Positions 37,648-46,605 of a stretch of DNA of 64,000 bases are shown one piece after another. The position numbers and the translations under genes are program-made. The notes under the pieces were generated by a model that ran no database searches, was not told the DNA's origin, and was given only the letters and a program-made list of their open reading frames with translations. Source of the stretch: JAVKFY01 sp040223615 (GTDB lineage: Bacteria > Pseudomonadota > Alphaproteobacteria > GCA-2731375); assembly GCA_040223615.1 (NCBI GenBank), contig JAVKFY010000047.1, positions 1 through 64,000 of the forward strand, written 5' to 3'. The number at the start of each line of letters is the position of its first letter. The stretch's first letter is position 1.

Positions 37648-39597
37648 ATGGTGCGCGTCACGCTGCCCGATGGGGCGAGTAGGGAATACGAGGGGCCGGT
37701 TTCCGGCCTCGAAGTCGCCGAGTCGATCTCGCGCTCGCTGGCCAAGGCCGCGGTCGCGATCCGCATCGACGGGACCTTGCGTGACCTGACCACCACCATC
37801 GACACCGACGCCGAGGTCGCCATCGTCACCCGCGACAGCGCCGAGGGGCGCGACCTGCTGCGCCACGACGCCGCCCACGTCATGGCGGAAGCCGTGCAGG
37901 AGCTGTTCCCCGGCACGCAGGTCACCATCGGCCCGTCGATCGAGAACGGTTTCTACTACGACTTCGCCCGCGAGGAACCGTTCAGCACCGACGACTTCGA
38001 GGCCATCGAGAAGCGCATGGCCGCAATCGTCGACCGCGACGAGGCGATCGTGCGCGAGGTCTGGGACCGCGACGAAGCGATCAAGTTCTTCAAGTCCATC
38101 GGCGAGGACTACAAGGCCGAGATCATCGAGAGCATTCCGGCCGGCGAGCAGATCTCGCTCTACCGCCAGGGCAACTTCATCGACCTGTGCCGCGGCCCGC
38201 ACCTGCCGTCGACCGGCCGGCTGGGCAAGGCGTTCAAGCTGATGAAGCTGGCCGGCGCCTACTGGCGCGGCGACAGCCGCAACCCGATGCTGCAACGCAT
38301 CTACGGCACCGCCTGGGAGAACGACAAGGCGCTCAAGGCCCACCTGCACATGCTGGAGGAGGCGGAGAAGCGCGACCACCGCAAGCTCGGCCGCGAGATG
38401 GACCTGTTCCACTTCCAGGAGGAGGGCCCCGGCTCGGTGTTCTGGCATCCCAAGGGCTGGACCCTGTTCCAGGAGCTGATCGCCTACATGCGCCAGCGTC
38501 AGCCCGCCGCCGGCTACCAGGAGGTCGCAGCGCCGGAGCTGCTCGACATCTCGCTGTGGCAGAAGTCCGGCCACGCCGAGAAGTTCGGCGCCAACATGTT
38601 CACCACCGCGCCGATCGAGGAGCGGGTGTTCGCGCTGAAGCCCATGAACTGCCCCGGCCACGTGCAGATCTTCAACCAGGGCCAGCGCAGCTACCGCGAG
38701 CTGCCTCTGCGCTTCTGCGAGTTCGGCAAGGTGCACCGGTTCGAGCCGTCGGGCGCGTTGCACGGCCTGATGCGCGTGCGCGCCTTCACCCAGGACGACG
38801 CCCACGTGTTCTGCACCCCGGAGCAGATCACCGCGGAGAGCATCGCGGTCTGCGACCTGATCCTGTCGATCTATCGCGACTTCGGCTTCGACGACGTGCT
38901 GATCAAGTTCGCCGACCGGCCGGAGTTGCGCATCGGCGAGGACGCGGTGTGGGATCAGGCCGAGCAGGCGCTGCTCGATGCGCTGAAAGCGGCCGACCTG
39001 CCCTACGAATTGAACCCCGGCGAGGGCGCCTTCTACGGCCCGAAGCTGGAATTCGTGTTGCGCGACGCCATCGGCCGCGACTGGCAGTGCGGTACGCTCC
39101 AGGTCGATCTGAACATGCCGGGCGTGCTCGGCGCCTCCTACATCGGCGCCGACGGCGAGAAGCACGTGCCGGTGATGCTGCACCGGGCCATGTTCGGCTC
39201 GCTGGAGCGCTTCACCGGCATCCTGATCGAGCACTATGCCGGCCGCCTGCCGCTGTGGCTGGCGCCGGTGCAGGCGACAGTCGCGACCATCACCGAGGCG
39301 GCCGACGACTACGCCGGCGAGGTCGCCGCCCTGCTGCGCGAGCGCGGCATCCGCGCCGAGCTCGACCTGCGCAACGAGAAGATCGGCTACAAGGTCCGCG
39401 AACATTCGGTGGCCAAGGTGCCGGTGATCGTGGTCCTCGGCGGCCGCGAGGCCGAGGAGCGCACCGTCGCCGTCCGCCGCCTCGGCAGCAAGAATACCGA
39501 GAACCTGTCCCTGGCCGACCTGCTCACAAGGTTGCCGGAAGAGGCCCAGCGCCCGGGCCAACGCACCGTCACCGACGAGGCCCAGGCGGCGGAGTAG
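37648..39597 (+). CDS. thrS: Threonine--tRNA ligase
   Basis: 649 residues from the ATG at 37648. AAGGAG (37635-37640) is 7 nt before this ATG but only 1 nt before the earlier ATG at 37642, so the later one is chosen. Domains in order: TGS (1-63), the second N-terminal editing-type domain with the HxxxH zinc motif in RHDAAHVMAE, the catalytic class II core (LKPMNCPGHVQIF, with zinc-binding Cys; motif 2 RFCEFGKVHRFE; motif 3 VPVMLHRAMFGSLERFTGIL) and the C-terminal anticodon domain. It charges tRNA-Thr. Confidence 0.97.
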   Translation: MVRVTLPDGASREYEGPVSGLEVAESISRSLAKAAVAIRIDGTLRDLTTTIDTDAEVAIVTRDSAEGRDLLRHDAAHVMAEAVQELFPGTQVTIGPSIENGFYYDFAREEPFSTDDFEAIEKRMAAIVDRDEAIVREVWDRDEAIKFFKSIGEDYKAEIIESIPAGEQISLYRQGNFIDLCRGPHLPSTGRLGKAFKLMKLAGAYWRGDSRNPMLQRIYGTAWENDKALKAHLHMLEEAEKRDHRKLGREMDLFHFQEEGPGSVFWHPKGWTLFQELIAYMRQRQPAAGYQEVAAPELLDISLWQKSGHAEKFGANMFTTAPIEERVFALKPMNCPGHVQIFNQGQRSYRELPLRFCEFGKVHRFEPSGALHGLMRVRAFTQDDAHVFCTPEQITAESIAVCDLILSIYRDFGFDDVLIKFADRPELRIGEDAVWDQAEQALLDALKAADLPYELNPGEGAFYGPKLEFVLRDAIGRDWQCGTLQVDLNMPGVLGASYIGADGEKHVPVMLHRAMFGSLERFTGILIEHYAGRLPLWLAPVQATVATITEAADDYAGEVAALLRERGIRAELDLRNEKIGYKVREHSVAKVPVIVVLGGREAEERTVAVRRLGSKNTENLSLADLLTRLPEEAQRPGQRTVTDEAQAAE

Positions 39598-39610
39598 AGC
39601 CGACCAGCCG

Positions 39611-40225
39611 CTATTCCGGCACCAGGTCCTCGAACGTCTCGTCGACGCCGAAGCCGAGGTCGATGAGGTCGCGGCGGGTGACGTTGGCGCCGGTGATGAA
39701 GCGGCCGCCGGGGTCGGGGTCGGCGCTCCCGACGTCTTCGATGTGGCTGTCGGCGAACAGAATGAATCCGTCGACGCCGGGCTCCTCGGAGCTCAGCGGC
39801 AGCGCCACCGCCTCGCTCAGCCGGATCACGCCGTCGCGGTGCATCTGCTCGATCTCGGCGCGAAAGCCGCAGGGCACGTCGATCACCATGTTCATCGCGT
39901 GCATGGCGTTGGCGCGGCGCTCGGGCGGCACGATGTCGTAGTAGTTGCCGCCGACCGGGCTGCGGCCCAGCCGCTGGCGGACGCGCTCGCCGGCCAGCCG
40001 GCAGATCCAACGGTCCGGCTTGGTCACCGCCGCCAGCATCAGGTCGGGCAGCGCCTTGGCCAGCCGGCTCAGATCGAGGCCGTTCTTCGCCGGCACGGCG
40101 CCGCCAGCCTCCGCCATGAACGCGACGTAGCTGCTCACCAGCCGACCGCCGACGGCGCTGCGGCAATGCCGCGCCGCGTCGGCGAGGTCGGTGACGATGT
40201 CGGGTTTCCTTGCGGTCCAGGCCAC
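39611..40225 (-). CDS. PAS_5-family protein, second copy
   Basis: 204 residues. It resembles the 36531 protein in layout: RSAVGGRLVSSYVAFMAEAGG leader, LPDLMLAAVTKPDRWICRLAGERV, YYDIVPPERRANAMHAM and ALPLSSEEPGVDGFILFADS. Converging with thrS. No partner or output domain seen. Confidence 0.75.
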   Translation of the reverse strand: MAWTARKPDIVTDLADAARHCRSAVGGRLVSSYVAFMAEAGGAVPAKNGLDLSRLAKALPDLMLAAVTKPDRWICRLAGERVRQRLGRSPVGGNYYDIVPPERRANAMHAMNMVIDVPCGFRAEIEQMHRDGVIRLSEAVALPLSSEEPGVDGFILFADSHIEDVGSADPDPGGRFITGANVTRRDLIDLGFGVDETFEDLVPE

Positions 40226-40290
40226 GGCGAGTACTCCTACCCGGCCTCATATACGCCATCCCGCGGCCCGGCTGAAGGCGCGGCGGACGA

Positions 40291-40320
40291 CGCCGGCGCC
40301 TTGCTGGCGCGGCGCCGGCG
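40291..40320. other. GC-rich inverted repeat in divergent promoter region
   Basis: CGCCGGCGCC and GGCGCCGGCG are perfect 10-bp arms around a 10-nt centre, in the 192-nt spacer between the PAS gene and the DsbD-like gene, which diverge. It is more likely an operator or repeat than a terminator, since no gene ends here. The remaining spacer has a small AT-rich patch (ATAACTACATTGTGCATT) at about 40344-40361, where promoters could lie. Confidence 0.35.
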
Positions 40321-40417
40321 ACGCCCCGCGCACCCTGCCGCCGAATAACTACATTGTGCATTGCGGCGAATGGGCCCATGTCGTGTTATGCGGGGGCACG
40401 GATAGGGAACGAGCGAC

Positions 40418-42526
40418 GTGATCGGACGGCTCGCGGCGGCGATATTGCTGGCGTGCCTGGGCGCCACGGGGGCCTGGGCGCAGGGCGCGTCCGCGCCCGG
40501 CACTGTCGTGCGCACCGAGAATGTCGCCGTCGAGCTGATCCCCGCCGCCGCCGAGGTCGCACCGGGCGATACGGTCGAGGTGCTGTTGCAGCAGACCATC
40601 CGGCCGAAGTGGCACACCTACTGGCAGAATCCCGGCGACAGCGGCCAGGAAACCGCGATCCAGTGGACCCTGCCGCCGGGCGCCAGCGCCGGGCCGATCC
40701 AGTGGGCCGCGCCGGAGCGCATCGAATACGGCCCGCTGGTCAACTACGGCTACAGCGACAAGGTCGGCCTGCTCAGCGAACTGACCGTCCCGGCCGACTG
40801 GCCCGTGGGCAAGCCCTTCCCGGTGGAAGCGTTCGTCACCTGGCTGGTGTGCGAGGAAATCTGCATTCCCGAGGAAGGCAGCTTCGCCTTGCAGATCCCG
40901 ACCGGCCCCGCCACCGTGGCCGACAGTTCGGTCGCTGCCCTGCTGGCGCAGGCGCGACGCGCCCTGCCGCAACCCTCGCCCTGGACCGCCCGTTACGCAG
41001 TCGACGACGCCCGGCTGTCGATCGTGTTCGACGTGCCGGGGCTGCGCGCGGACAAGCTCACCGGCGTCTACTTCTTCCCCACCGCCTGGGGCGTGGTCGA
41101 CCACGCCGCTCCGCAACGGCTCGCCATCGACGAAGCCGGCCTGCGCCTGACCGTGCGGCGCGGCGAAACGCCGGTCGACGCCAGCCTCGGCGGCGTGTTG
41201 ACGATGGTCGAGGACACCGGCACCGGGCCGACGCGACTGGCCTTCGCCGTCGCCGCCGCGCCGGGCGCGACCATGCCGGCGGCGATCCAGAGCAGCCTGG
41301 CATTGCCGCCGCTGTCGCTGCCGACGGTGCTGCTGTTCGCCTTCCTGGGCGGCGTGCTGTTGAATCTGATGCCGTGCGTGTTTCCGGTGCTGGCGATCAA
41401 GGCGCTGGGCGTGGTGCGGGGCGCCGGCACCCCGGCCCGCGAACGGCTGATCGGCGGGCTGGCCTATCTCGCCGGCGTGCTCGGCGCCTTTGCCTTGCTG
41501 GGCGCCGTGCTGCTGACCTTGCAAGCCGGCGGCGCCGCGGTCGGCTGGGGCTTCCAGCTGCAGCAGCCGATCGTCGTCACGCTGTTCGCCTACGTGCTGT
41601 TCGCGGTCGGCCTGAACCTCGCCGGCGTGTTCGAGATCGGCGGCGGCTGGACCGGCATGGGGCAGTCGCTCGCCGGCCGCCATGGCCCGGTCGGCAGCTT
41701 CTTCACCGGCGTGCTGGCCGCGGTGGTCGCCGCGCCCTGCACCGCGCCGTTCATGGCCACCGCGCTCGGTTTCGCCTTCACCCAGCCGCCGGTCATCGCG
41801 ATGTCGGCGCTGCTGGCGCTCGGTGGCGGCCTGGCCGCGCCCTACCTGCTGTTGACCTGGGCGCCGCCGGTGGCGCGGCTGCTGCCGAAGCCGGGGCCGT
41901 GGCTGGCGACTTTCAAGCAGGCGCTGGCCTTCCCGATGTTCGCCTCGGCTGCCTGGCTGATCTGGGTGCTGGCGCAGCAGACTGGCCCGGATTCGGTGCT
42001 GGCGGCCCTGCTCGGCGGTATCGCGCTGGCCGCCGCCGCGTGGCTGTTCGCGCGCAGCGGCCGCATCGCCAGGTCGCTGGCCCTGGTCTCGCTGCTGGCG
42101 GCGCTGTGGCTGGCGATCTCGGTGCGCCCCGCCGACCGGCCGGCGCTCGCAATCGCCAGCGAGGGCGCGGAAAGCTTCACCGAGGCGCGCTTCGACGCGT
42201 TGCGCCAGCGCGGCGAGCCGGTGCTGATCAACCTGACCGCCGCCTGGTGCGTGACCTGCAAGGTCAACGAACGCGTCGCGCTCTCCGGCCAGGCTTTCTA
42301 CGACGCGCTCCGGCAGCGCGGCATCACTTACCTGGTCGGCGACTGGACCCGCGAGGACCCGGATGTCACCGCCATGCTGCGCCGGTTCGATCGCGCCGGC
42401 GTGCCGCTCTATGTCCTGTTCTATCCCGACGATCGGCCGCCGATGGTGCTGCCGCAGCTGCTCACCGAGACCATCGTGGTCGACGCGTTGAACTCGATTT
42501 CACCAGCCAAGGGGGATCCGACATGA
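40418..42526 (+). CDS. DsbD/ScsB-like thiol:disulfide interchange protein
   Basis: 702 residues, start GTG. A signal peptide (about 1-22) leads to an N-terminal periplasmic domain of about 280 residues with LVCEEICIPEEG (two Cys). Then come eight or nine membrane segments with the paired DsbD cysteines Cys320 (MPCVFP) and Cys441 (APCTAP), and a periplasmic thioredoxin domain with Cys611-VT-Cys614 (WCVTC). It carries electrons from cytosolic thioredoxin to periplasmic thiols. The long N-terminal domain fits ScsB-like proteins better than E. coli DsbD. It is coupled by ATGA to the redoxin below, a likely electron acceptor. Confidence 0.92.
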   Translation: MIGRLAAAILLACLGATGAWAQGASAPGTVVRTENVAVELIPAAAEVAPGDTVEVLLQQTIRPKWHTYWQNPGDSGQETAIQWTLPPGASAGPIQWAAPERIEYGPLVNYGYSDKVGLLSELTVPADWPVGKPFPVEAFVTWLVCEEICIPEEGSFALQIPTGPATVADSSVAALLAQARRALPQPSPWTARYAVDDARLSIVFDVPGLRADKLTGVYFFPTAWGVVDHAAPQRLAIDEAGLRLTVRRGETPVDASLGGVLTMVEDTGTGPTRLAFAVAAAPGATMPAAIQSSLALPPLSLPTVLLFAFLGGVLLNLMPCVFPVLAIKALGVVRGAGTPARERLIGGLAYLAGVLGAFALLGAVLLTLQAGGAAVGWGFQLQQPIVVTLFAYVLFAVGLNLAGVFEIGGGWTGMGQSLAGRHGPVGSFFTGVLAAVVAAPCTAPFMATALGFAFTQPPVIAMSALLALGGGLAAPYLLLTWAPPVARLLPKPGPWLATFKQALAFPMFASAAWLIWVLAQQTGPDSVLAALLGGIALAAAAWLFARSGRIARSLALVSLLAALWLAISVRPADRPALAIASEGAESFTEARFDALRQRGEPVLINLTAAWCVTCKVNERVALSGQAFYDALRQRGITYLVGDWTREDPDVTAMLRRFDRAGVPLYVLFYPDDRPPMVLPQLLTETIVVDALNSISPAKGDPT

Positions 42527-43149
42527 TGCACCACCGATCGATCATCGCCGCCGCCGCGGCGATCTTCTCGCTCGCCATGGGCACCGGCCAGGCCGGTGCC
42601 GCCGCGCCCGAAGTCGGCGAACCGGCGCCGTCCTTCGCCGGCACCACCGCCGACGGCCAGACCGTCGACCTGGCGCAATATCGCGGCAAGACCGTGGTGC
42701 TGGAGTGGACCAACCACGACTGCCCCTACGTGCGGAAGCACTACGGCGCGAAGAACATGCAGGCATTGCAGAAGCAGGCCGCCGACGACGGCATCGTCTG
42801 GCTGTCGGTGATCTCCTCGGCGCCGGGCCGGCAGGGCTATCTGGAAGGTCCCGACGCGCTGAAGGTTGCCGCCGACCATGGCGCCGCGCCGGCCGGCATC
42901 GTGCTCGACCCGGACGGCAAGATCGGCAAGGCCTATGCCGCGCGCACCACGCCGCACATGTACATCGTCACGCCGGACGGCACCCTGGCCTACAAGGGCG
43001 GCATCGACGACAAGGCCACCGCGAACCCGGCCGACATCCCCGGCGCCACCAACTACGTGAAGGTCGCGCTCGCCGAATTGGCTGGCGGCAAGCCGGTCTC
43101 CAACCCCTCGACCCGCGCCTATGGCTGCTCGGTCAAGTACGCCTGGTAG
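42523..43149 (+). CDS. Periplasmic redoxin (AhpC/TSA-like, single main cysteine)
   Basis: 208 residues beginning in the ATGA overlap. A signal peptide (about 1-26) precedes a thioredoxin-fold domain with NHDCPYVRKHYG (Cys67) and FVSx-type strand ITTPHMYIVTPDGTLAY. There is no CxxC; a second Cys lies near the C-terminus (YGCSVKYAW). The family is of unknown exact role, similar to periplasmic peroxiredoxin-like proteins that receive electrons from DsbD/ScsB. The operon with the DsbD-like gene supports that. Confidence 0.85.
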   Translation: MMHHRSIIAAAAAIFSLAMGTGQAGAAAPEVGEPAPSFAGTTADGQTVDLAQYRGKTVVLEWTNHDCPYVRKHYGAKNMQALQKQAADDGIVWLSVISSAPGRQGYLEGPDALKVAADHGAAPAGIVLDPDGKIGKAYAARTTPHMYIVTPDGTLAYKGGIDDKATANPADIPGATNYVKVALAELAGGKPVSNPSTRAYGCSVKYAW

Positions 43150-43166
43150 CACCCGAGACTCTGGAG

Positions 43167-43189
43167 ATGCCTGGATCAAGTCCGGGCAT
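43167..43189. repeat. Palindromic unit, 43-kb mosaic, left
   Basis: ATGCCTGGA and TCCGGGCAT pair over 9 bp (one G:T) around TCAAG, then GACG. With 43214-43232 and the spacer between, it repeats the layout at 34541-34584, between converging genes. Confidence 0.6.
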
Positions 43190-43213
43190 GACGAGTTCAT
43201 ATTCCTTCGTCGT

Positions 43214-43232
43214 GGCCGGGCTTGCCCCGGCC
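43214..43232. repeat. Palindromic unit, 43-kb mosaic, right
   Basis: GGCCGGG and CCCGGCC pair perfectly over 7 bp around CTTGC. It is in the opposite sense to 43167-43189. It could act as a two-way terminator for the redoxin and crotonase genes. Confidence 0.6.
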
Positions 43233-43254
43233 TTCTCCTCACCAGCGCCGTACC

Positions 43255-44073
43255 TCAATCCTTGAACCGACCGTCGCGCCAGGCGATGGCCGCTTTCAGC
43301 CCCTCCTCGCGGCGGATGCGGGCGAATTCGGTCTTCTCGAAAGACGGCGTGGCATTGATCTCCACGTCGATGTCGAGCCCGGTCGCCAGCGCCTGACGCA
43401 TGCCCATCGCTTCGTAGCTGCGGTTCACTGCCTGCTTGGTCTTCAGCACCGAGACCGACGACGCCTTGGCGATCTTGCCGGCCAGCGACAGCGCCGCCGC
43501 CTCGACGTCCGCCGCCGGGACCAGCCGGTTCACCAGCCCCATCCGCAGCGCGTCCGCGGCCGGAATACGGTCGTCGCCGGTGAGCAGGATCTCCTTCGCC
43601 TGCTTCGGCCCGGTGACCCACGGAAACAGCATCGCCACCGCGCCGGTCCCGAACCGCACCTCGGGCTCGCCGAACATCGCATCGTCGGCCGCCACCGTGA
43701 GGTCGCAGGCCAGCGACAGCTCGAACGCGCCGGCCAGGCAGTAGCCGTGCACCGCCGCGATGGTCGGCTTCGGCGATTCCCAGAACCGGATGATGAAGTC
43801 GAACTGCAGCGACATCTGCGCGCGCACCTTGTCGACCGTGCTCATGTCGCGCGCCGCCGCCGCTTGCAGGTCGAACCCGGCCGAGAAGCAGCGCCCGTTG
43901 CCCGAGACGACGATGGCGCGCACCGTCTCGTCGGCGTTCAGCGCATCGACCGCCGCCATGGTCTCGACCATCAGTTCGTTGTTGAACGCGTTCATCCGCG
44001 CCGGCCGGTTGAACCGGATACGGCCGATTCCATCGGCACTGGAGACCTCGATCAGCGGTGGCGCAGCGGTCAT
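43255..44073 (-). CDS. Enoyl-CoA hydratase/isomerase (crotonase) family protein
   Basis: 272 residues. The CoA-binding and oxyanion-hole motifs of the fold are present: NGRCFSAGFDLQ and AVHGYCLAGAFELSLACDL, with EVRFGTGAVAMLFPW in place of the common EVxLGxxP. The catalytic acids of true enoyl-CoA hydratase cannot be confirmed by eye. The fold also covers isomerases, hydrolases and dehalogenases. It stands alone, converging with the redoxin gene and divergent from the FecR-like gene. Confidence 0.85.
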   Translation of the reverse strand: MTAAPPLIEVSSADGIGRIRFNRPARMNAFNNELMVETMAAVDALNADETVRAIVVSGNGRCFSAGFDLQAAAARDMSTVDKVRAQMSLQFDFIIRFWESPKPTIAAVHGYCLAGAFELSLACDLTVAADDAMFGEPEVRFGTGAVAMLFPWVTGPKQAKEILLTGDDRIPAADALRMGLVNRLVPAADVEAAALSLAGKIAKASSVSVLKTKQAVNRSYEAMGMRQALATGLDIDVEINATPSFEKTEFARIRREEGLKAAIAWRDGRFKD

Positions 44074-44176
44074 GTCTCATGCTCCCAAGTGGCTGCCGGC
44101 ACGATGACATAGTCCTCGCCCCTTGCCATCGTGGTCCCGCCCACCATATCCCGACCAAGGCTCGGAGATTTCAAAA

Positions 44177-44809
44177 ATGTCTTTATATTTCAATCGTTTC
44201 TGCCTTGTTTCAATTCTGTTTCTGGGGCTGCTCCTGGTATTGATGCCGGGCGCCGCGGGCGCCGATCCGATTGGCCGGGTGGTGCGTCAGGCGGGCCATG
44301 TGGTAGCCCAGGCCGGCGCTGAACTGCGTGCGCTCCGTCCCGGCGCGGCGGTGTTCGTCGGCGACCGCATCGTCACCGGCGCTGACAGCAAGGTCGCGAT
44401 CCGTTTCGCCGAGGGCGCCGAGCTCATGGTCGGCCCGGCGACCCAGGTGGCGCTATCCGACTACGTCCTGACCGCGGACCGCCGTGGCATACGCGGCCGC
44501 CTGAGCCTGCTGATCGGCATCGTGCGCACCCACCTGGCGGGCCTGTGGCGCGACGGTTTCGAGGTCGAGACACAGGCCGCGGTCGCCGCGCTGCGCTCCA
44601 CCGACTGGATCACCGAGGCGACCGCCGGCAAGGCCGCCGTCTTCGTCGTCAATGGCGTCGTCGAGGTCACCGGCACGGCGACTGCCGACACCGTTGTGCT
44701 GCGCGGCGGCGACGGCACCGACGTTCCGGTCGGCGGTGCCCCCAGCGCGCCCAAGCAATGGGGCCGGAAGCGCGTCGACGCGGTGCTGGCGCGCACGGCC
44801 GTGCCATGA
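44177..44809 (+). CDS. FecR-domain periplasmic protein
   Basis: 210 residues from the ATG at 44177 with GGAG at 44164-44167. The longer frame back to 44123 has no ribosome site. A signal peptide or N-terminal helix (FCLVSILFLGLLLVLMPGAAGA) leads into a FecR-like domain (VGDRIVTGADSKVAIRFAEG ... LLIGIVRTHL ... TEATAGKAAVFVVNGVVEVTG). Its first 60 nt are strikingly AT-rich for this genome. It is coupled by ATGA to the CHASE2 cyclase, a common pair in which a FecR protein is made beside a CHASE2 sensor. Confidence 0.85.
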   Translation: MSLYFNRFCLVSILFLGLLLVLMPGAAGADPIGRVVRQAGHVVAQAGAELRALRPGAAVFVGDRIVTGADSKVAIRFAEGAELMVGPATQVALSDYVLTADRRGIRGRLSLLIGIVRTHLAGLWRDGFEVETQAAVAALRSTDWITEATAGKAAVFVVNGVVEVTGTATADTVVLRGGDGTDVPVGGAPSAPKQWGRKRVDAVLARTAVP

Positions 44810-46605
44810 GGCCACCGCGCCTGGAGACAATGCTGATCGCGGCGCTGACCGTCGTGCTCGCCGGGCTCTACCTGGCGGCGCGCGACGCCGGGCCGCTGCA
44901 GGCCGTGGAAGGCCTGGCGCTGAACCAGCGCTTCGCCTTGCGCGGGCCGGTCAGCCCGGGCCGCGACGTGACCGTCGTCGCCATTGACGAGGCCAGCCTG
45001 CGCGAGCTTGGCCGCTGGCCGGTCTCGCGCACCGTTCTGGCCGAAGCGGTTCGCCGCATCGCCGCTGCCGGCGCCAGCGTCATCGTCGTCGACCTGCTGC
45101 TGCTCGGCGACGAGGAGGCGGGCGCCGACATCGCGCTGGCCGCCGCGATGGCCGAGGCCGGCAACGTCGTCGTGCCCTACGCCATGCAGTTCAGCGGGCC
45201 GGTGCGCGACCGCGCCGTCCCGCCGCAGGTGCTGCGCTCCGCCTATCGCGCGGTGCTGACCGACCCGGCGGGCGACTTGGCGCCCACGGCGCGGGCGATC
45301 CTGGCGCCGCTGCCGACATTCCTGGACGTGGCGTCGCCGGCGCATGCCACCGTGCTGCTGGCCGACAACGGCCACCTGCGGTTCATCCACCCGGCGATCC
45401 GCTACGGCGATGCCTGGTATCCCTCGCTCGCCGTCACCGCGGTGAACAAGCATCTCGGGCACACCGTGACCGCCGCCGATCCGGCGCGCGCGCGTGCGCT
45501 CAACTATGTCGGTCCGGCCGGCAGTTTCCCGACCTGGCCGATGATCGACCTGATCGAGGGCCGGGTGCCGCCGGCCGGCCTGGCCGGGCGCGTGGTGGTG
45601 CTGGGGGCGACGGCGTCCGGTGTCGGCGACCGCTTCGTAACCCCCTATGACAGCGCGCTGCCGGGCGTGGAGGTGTTCGCCACGGCGATCGACAACCTGT
45701 TGCACGACCGTTTCCTGCGCCGCGGCCCAGACGCCGAGCTGGCCGACCTGGCGGCGCTGCTGCTGGCCGGGATCGCCACCGCCTGGCTGGTCGCGATCCG
45801 CTCCGTCGGCCTTGCGCTGTTTGCCGGCACGGCCTTGCTGGTCGGGTGGTGCGCGATCAACCTCGCGGGCTTCGCCCATGCCCACCTCTGGCTGAATTTC
45901 ACCTTCCCGGCGCTGCTGATCGTTGCCGGCACCGCCGTCGCGGTCGCCGGTCGAGGGCTGCGCGAGGGGCGCCAGCGCCGCCGCCTGACCCGCTACGTCT
46001 CGCCGCTGACCTTCGTGCGCGGCCGCCGTCGGGCCGAACACGACCAGATCGCGGCGGTGATGTTCGTCGACCTGGTCGGCTTCACGCAGGTTGCCGAGAC
46101 GCTGCCGCCAGCTGAACTCACCGAGACCTTGCGCGGCTTCCATCGCCGGGTCGAGCACGCCGCCGTCACCCATGACGGCCTGGTCGACAACTTCATCGGC
46201 GATGCGGTGCTGGTGGTCTTCGGCCTCGGACGGGCGCCAGCCGCCGCCGCGCGCCAGGCGCTATCCGGCGCGCGCGCCATCGTCGCCGCCATCGCCGACT
46301 GGAATGCGGAACGCGCAGGTTCGGGCCTGCCGGCGATTGCCTGCGGGGTCGGGTTGCACGTCGGCCCGGTGCGCGTGGCCGAGGTCGGCGGCGCCACGCA
46401 TGCGCAGATCACCGTCACCGGCGACACCGTGAACGTCGCCAGCCGGCTCGAAGCGCTGACCAGGGAGATGTCGGCGACGGTGATCGCATCCGACGCCGTG
46501 ATCGACGCCGCCGGCACGGGTGGCGACTTCGCCGCCCTGCCGCCGACCGCGCTGCGCGGCCGCGGCGCCCCGATCGGCCTGTGGGCCTGGCGCGCGCCGA
46601 ACTAG
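44806..46605 (+). CDS. CHASE2 sensor with class III nucleotidyl cyclase domain
   Basis: 599 residues. An N-terminal membrane helix (10-26) precedes a periplasmic CHASE2 domain (about 30-310, with VTVVAIDEASLRELGRWP and ILGATASGVGDRFVTPY-type ending), three more helices (about 318-395), then a cyclase domain. Metal ligands are Asp422 (FVDLVGFT) and Asp466 (IGDAVLVVF); the transition-state pair is Asn543 and Arg547 (VNVASRLE). The adenine-selecting Lys of the usual DKFIGD is Asn462 here (DNFIGD), so substrate choice is uncertain. It probably answers to the FecR-like protein upstream. Confidence 0.9.
   Translation: MRPPRLETMLIAALTVVLAGLYLAARDAGPLQAVEGLALNQRFALRGPVSPGRDVTVVAIDEASLRELGRWPVSRTVLAEAVRRIAAAGASVIVVDLLLLGDEEAGADIALAAAMAEAGNVVVPYAMQFSGPVRDRAVPPQVLRSAYRAVLTDPAGDLAPTARAILAPLPTFLDVASPAHATVLLADNGHLRFIHPAIRYGDAWYPSLAVTAVNKHLGHTVTAADPARARALNYVGPAGSFPTWPMIDLIEGRVPPAGLAGRVVVLGATASGVGDRFVTPYDSALPGVEVFATAIDNLLHDRFLRRGPDAELADLAALLLAGIATAWLVAIRSVGLALFAGTALLVGWCAINLAGFAHAHLWLNFTFPALLIVAGTAVAVAGRGLREGRQRRRLTRYVSPLTFVRGRRRAEHDQIAAVMFVDLVGFTQVAETLPPAELTETLRGFHRRVEHAAVTHDGLVDNFIGDAVLVVFGLGRAPAAAARQALSGARAIVAAIADWNAERAGSGLPAIACGVGLHVGPVRVAEVGGATHAQITVTGDTVNVASRLEALTREMSATVIASDAVIDAAGTGGDFAALPPTALRGRGAPIGLWAWRAPN

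Noticed and set aside
37633..39561. 642-codon minus-strand frame over thrS
   Set aside because: Antisense shadow; thrS has all class II motifs.
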